Origin: Pomphorhynchus laevis
Taxonomy: Eukaryota; Acanthocephala; Palaeacanthocephala; Echinorhynchida; Pomphorhynchidae
Length of the DNA: 64,000 bases
Assembly (NCBI GenBank): GCA_012934845.2
Contig: WNNJ02000095.1
Coordinates: forward strand, 35,514 to 99,513
Direction: 5' to 3'
Shown: positions 60,615 through 64,000 of the stretch, one piece after another
Position numbering within the stretch: the first letter of the stretch is position 1
Layout: each line of letters opens with the position of its first letter
The notes under the pieces: generated by a model
Databases searched by the model: none
The model's input: the letters and a program-made list of their open reading frames with translations, nothing else
Told to the model about the DNA's origin: nothing
Position numbers and translations under genes: made by a program

Positions 60615-61485
60615 TTTCGTTTAATAAAGCAAAAATTTGTATTTATTTCTAAACTCGAAGTTTAGAAATAAATAAGTTTTTCATATTTTAATTATTTAAT
60701 TAAAAAATTATTATTATTTTGATTATTTAATTATTTAATTGTTTTTATTTTTATACTTCATTTTCTTATCATCGTTACAGTTTTCATTTATACTATTATT
60801 TTTTAAGCGCTGATAATATCAATGCATCCTAAATTACGACTTTTGAAATTCAAATTCGTTTTTACATGTAAAACGTTTATTTCAAGTTAGAAAATTTAAG
60901 ATATACCCAGATAATTTAAAATAAAAACAAATTTTATCTTTTAATTCATACTTTTTTAATTATAACGAAATAATAAAGGTGAAGTCATACAAACAGCAAA
61001 TTTATTTCATTTCCTGGTATAATATTCATTTTTAGTTCTTCTTGTAAATACTCTTGAATTTGCTTTGTACAGCTGAGTTTGTTTTATTGCATATAAGTAT
61101 ACGGTGTAGAGACTCGTTGATTTCATTGTATTCATGTGTGTTATTTTAGCGACATGTAAAGTAACTTTGGTATTTTAGTTTATTGACGTGATTACAATTT
61201 TTGACGACTATATTTTAGAGAGTTATGAGGTTAACTTTTAAATATTATGTTTGGTTAATGTTAAATTTCCTTCTTTTGTTCATAAATTTTGAATAACAGT
61301 TTGGATGTTAAATGATTAGGTTTCGATTATAGCATTGAGATGCTTTACCTTTTTAAAATAATAAATTTACGTCATTTATAAAATTTAAGAAATGCCGTTG
61401 ATTTATTATTTTAAAATAATAAATCATTCAAAATATGTACGTAAATCATAAAATTTGTAATATATTAATCTAGGTCATTAATTAT
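60615..61485. other. No feature recognised
   Basis: Very A+T-rich. One hairpin-like duplication of TTTCTAAACTCGAA near 60.58-60.67 kb. Otherwise unassigned. Confidence 0.45.
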
Positions 61486-61487
61486 AC

Positions 61488-61632
61488 CTAATGATTAATT
61501 GCAGTTAATAAAATCAAAAATCGTAATTTTGGAAAGTTAATGATTAATTGCAGTTAATAAAATCAAAAATCGTAATTTTGGAAAGTTAATGATTAATTGC
61601 AGTTAATAAAATCAAAAATCGTAATTTGGAAA
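61488..61632 (+). repeat. 49-bp tandem repeat, three units
   Basis: AATGATTAATTGCAGTTAAT begins at about 61,490, 61,539 and 61,588; each unit continues AAAATCAAAAATCGTAATTT. The third unit lacks one T and opens the frame of PLE-A copy 6. It may mark the 5' boundary of that element. Confidence 0.92.
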
Positions 61633-63050
61633 GATTATATATTTGATAAAATTAAAAATAAAATGAAAATAACAAGCAATTATAAAAGGAAAGATAAAAT
61701 TAATAAAGATATGTATAAAGAACTTACTAAATTAAAGGATAAATATATAATAACAACTATTGATAAAGCTAGTAATAACTTTGTCTTCATATGCAAAAAA
61801 CTTTATTATGATATACTAATGAAAGAGGTTAATTCTAATGATTTAAATGTAAATCCAACATATGAACGTAGTGAGTTGAGTTTAGAAACAATTATTACAA
61901 GTTCACTGTTCTATAATGGATAAAAAGGGTATAAAGGTTGAATTAGATAATAAAACTATACCTATATTATATTGGAATCCAAAATTACATAAAAATCCAA
62001 TAAAACCTAGGTTCATATGTAGTGCGTTTAAATGTACATTAAAACCACTTTCTGTCTATATGAATAAAATACTTAAAGTAATTAAAAGCACATTTTAAAA
62101 AATATTGCAAGGTAATCGAAATTAATACTGGTATAAAACACTATTTCAGTATTAATTCTACAAAAGAATTTTTAGAACAGACAAAAGGAATAAATTTTCA
62201 AAATATAAATACATACGATTTTAGTACGCTTTATACAAATCTAGGTTTAGTAGATATTAAAGAAGCGTTACTAAAATTAATTAACCTTATATTCGGAAAA
62301 ATATATACATATATATGTTATAATAATTATAACGCCTATCTAACAAAAATTAAACCATCAAATAAATATAAATATATGGATAAAATTGAATTAATAGAAT
62401 CCTTAAATATTTTGATAAATCAAAATTATTTAAAAGTAGGGACATCTATATTTAGACAAGTAAAAGGTGTTCCAATGGGTGGTAATAGTAGCCCAATTAT
62501 AGCTGACTTGTTTTTAAGCTTTATAGAATATGAATTTGTTCATAACTGTGTAAAAACTAAACTAGGTTACTATAAAAATATCATCAAGCAGAAAATAGTA
62601 AAATATATAAATCAACACAATAATATAAAGAATAAATTTAAACTCTTAAGTGGCAAATTTTTATGGATGGATAATAAATAATATACTTTGCATTAGAATA
62701 AGATACTAGATAGTTATTTCAGAGGAAATACATCATTAGCATGTATTTGGCCCCGCTGCTATGTTGGTTAGAGTAGTTAGGGACCGAAACCTGATAGCAT
62801 AGCAGTTCCTCCTGATGACCTCTAATTCTTATTCTGATACAACGTCTGTAATTTATTAGTCAATTCATAAAAATGACGTTTATTTTAAATTTTATTTTTA
62901 TTTTTTTAACTTGATTTAAATTATAGAAAATCTAAAAACAATTATTAATTTTATTATTTAATTATTTAAATTTTGATTTAGCATTATTATGTTTTGTTTA
63001 TTTTATAATTATATAACAATACGTAGACTCAGTTAGCTGATTTAATTTGA
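61590..63050 (+). mobile_element. PLE-A copy 6 (best preserved, internally deleted)
   Basis: An N-terminal frame (61,597-61,923) has LKDKYIITTIDKASNNFVFI. The next (61,916) has IPILYWNPKLHKNPIKPRFI and LSVYMNKILKVIK. Then come YFSINSTKEFLEQTKGINF, YDFSTLYTNLGLVDIKEALL and VKGVPMGGNSSPIIADLFLS. The frame then jumps from EFVHNCVKT to KLGYYKNIIKQKIVKYINQH, so the YIDD box and most of the thumb are deleted. It ends GKFLWMDNK and a stop with no GIY-YIG, then the intact tail to ACTCAGTTAGCTGATTTAAT. Confidence 0.87.
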
Positions 63051-63121
63051 AACACATTTAACTGAAGACTAATTTATCAAAATTTAGTATCAAATGATGA
63101 TACCATTCCGCGTGATTTTTT

Positions 63122-63321
63122 TAGTAATCATATAAGCCCGACGCGAAAGAATGACGAATGCCGTTTCGTCATCCCAATGACTCATCAGTGCCAGATCCCT
63201 CCCACTACTGGATGCAGAGGAGGACTGCATTCAGCAATGGGAGGGAACTGGCACTGATGAGTCACAGTGATGACGAAACGGCATTCGTCATTCTTTCGCG
63301 TCGGACTTATATGATTACTCA
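63122..63321. repeat. 200-bp palindrome with two head-to-head hammerhead cores
   Basis: The arms meet near 63,221. Plus strand: CTGATGA at 63,254-63,260, stem II GTCA-CAGTGA-TGAC, GAAA at 63,275-63,278, then CGGC. Minus strand: CTGATGA at 63,188-63,182, GTCA-TTGGGA-TGAC, GAAA at 63,167-63,164. Both cores are intact. The flanks (GATACCATTCCGCGTGATT) match the 330-bp repeat unit at 14.4 kb. The GCCGTC of stem III is missing; the nearest equivalent is GCCGTT in the opposite arm. Confidence 0.85.
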
Positions 63322-63654
63322 AAATTTAATAATAACGTTATATAGCTGTAAGTATATAAAGTGTAAATAAAAAAACTATATTTTTATTGTGATAATTTAT
63401 TTTTATAAAAAATCATTGTTGTGGATATTTTATTACAATATTGAATCAATTACGAATCAATAGACGCATTTAATTCGGACGTTTGACTTTGAGCTAATAT
63501 TATCAAAAATTAAGTCCAAAATTTGTCATTCACAATAAATAGCTGAATCGGTGTAGTATGGTGTTGCACTATTGCCATGTAAACGTTTGATAAGTAAAAT
63601 CTTTATGGAACGAAGAACAGTATTTTTATTCAATACAACAAAACGTTTATGTCC

Positions 63655-63690
63655 GATATTTCGATAGCTACTGCTATCACCGTCAGGAAA
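63655..63690 (-). ncRNA. Hammerhead-like core, mutated
   Basis: The minus strand reads CTGACGG, T, GATAGC-AGTA-GCTATC, GAAATATCGGACATAAACG. It has the same stem II and flank (GGAACGAAGAA at 63.61 kb) as the 50.5 kb locus, but A9 of the core is G. Predicted inactive. Confidence 0.5.
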
Positions 63691-63789
63691 CTACAAAAAA
63701 TTACTAAAGTTGGTAATTAGTAGTTTGATAATTAGTCGTTTAATAAGTGTTTCTCGTTCACCTATTCGTAAGCTTGTAATGAAGACGTA

Positions 63790-63890
63790 CCTCTGTCGGA
63801 AATACTGCTGCAACTATTTATTATTGATACGACATTATTATTCTTCTGCTTATTTTCAAACAAGTTTGATATTTTTCTTTTTTCTTATAA
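63790..63890 (+). repeat. Dispersed repeat, second copy of 3.63-3.73 kb
   Basis: CCTCTGTCGGAAATACTGCT, TATTATTGATACGACATTAT and TTCTGCTTATTTTCAAACAA match 3.63-3.73 kb. It lies about 100 bp right of a hammerhead-like motif, so it may be the body of that element. Confidence 0.65.
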
Positions 63891-64000
63891 TGGAAAATTA
63901 TATATCAACAAAGCATTATTAAAATATTAAATTTACAATATATAAATCAACACAAAAATTATATTTTTGTGTTGTATGATATACAAAACAAAAATGTATA

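Overview
The window is animal nuclear DNA: very A+T-rich (by eye about 70 percent), intron-containing, and packed with non-LTR and Penelope-like retroelements. Two host genes can be reconstructed on the minus strand from splice-phase-compatible exons. Both are clearly metazoan but highly diverged, which suggests a fast-evolving invertebrate lineage such as a flatworm, rotifer, orthonectid or dicyemid. I cannot name the species. I found no bacterial features, rRNA, convincing tRNA gene or CRISPR array.

Host genes. (1) A TBC1D16-like Rab GTPase-activating protein gene fills 13.2-43.8 kb (minus strand). It has nine proposed exons, introns from 51 bp to about 8.3 kb, and both catalytic fingers of the TBC domain. 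(2) Downstream on the same strand, exons at 9.56-9.80 and 4.20-4.32 kb encode the glycine loop, catalytic lysine and helix-C region of a MAP2K-like kinase. The rest of its kinase domain is not visible and probably lies beyond base 1.

Mobile DNA. The commonest family, called PLE-A here, is a Penelope-like element whose reverse transcriptase ends without a C-terminal GIY-YIG nuclease. It has a characteristic structured 3' tail. Bodies lie at 5.0-6.6, 10.7-12.1, 20.6-23.1, 26.4-27.6 and 61.5-63.05 kb, and lone tails at 8.5, 19.4, 28.6, 29.1, 35.1-35.7 and 55.1 kb. Other Penelope-like elements with C-terminal GIY-YIG domains lie at 0-1.5, 41.4-42.4 and 55.9-56.9 kb. LINE remnants of several clades lie at 6.6-8.5 and 30.1-31.3 kb (restriction-like-endonuclease type), 16.5-17.2 and 24.8-25.4 kb (RTE-like C-termini), 19.7-20.6 kb (CR1/Jockey-like) and 52.0 and 56.9-59.6 kb (zinc-knuckle ORF1 plus endonuclease plus RT). 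A broken LTR-type element lies at 47.4-50.4 kb. tRNA-like SINE copies sit at 23.2-24.0 kb.

The most interesting signal is a set of hammerhead ribozymes. Inside the last TBC1D16 intron (14.4-15.3 kb) is a retrozyme-like array with a 330-bp unit. One unit folds as a type III hammerhead with an intact core and a GUC cleavage triplet, one tandem neighbour has lost the catalytic G8, and one unit is inverted. A related head-to-head pair forms a 200-bp palindrome at 63.1-63.3 kb. A separate hammerhead-like core recurs at 32.15-32.27, 50.5 and 63.67 kb. A 359-bp tandem repeat (45.5-47.0 kb, four exact-length units) carries pseudoknot-forming complementarity but does not fit a hammerhead.
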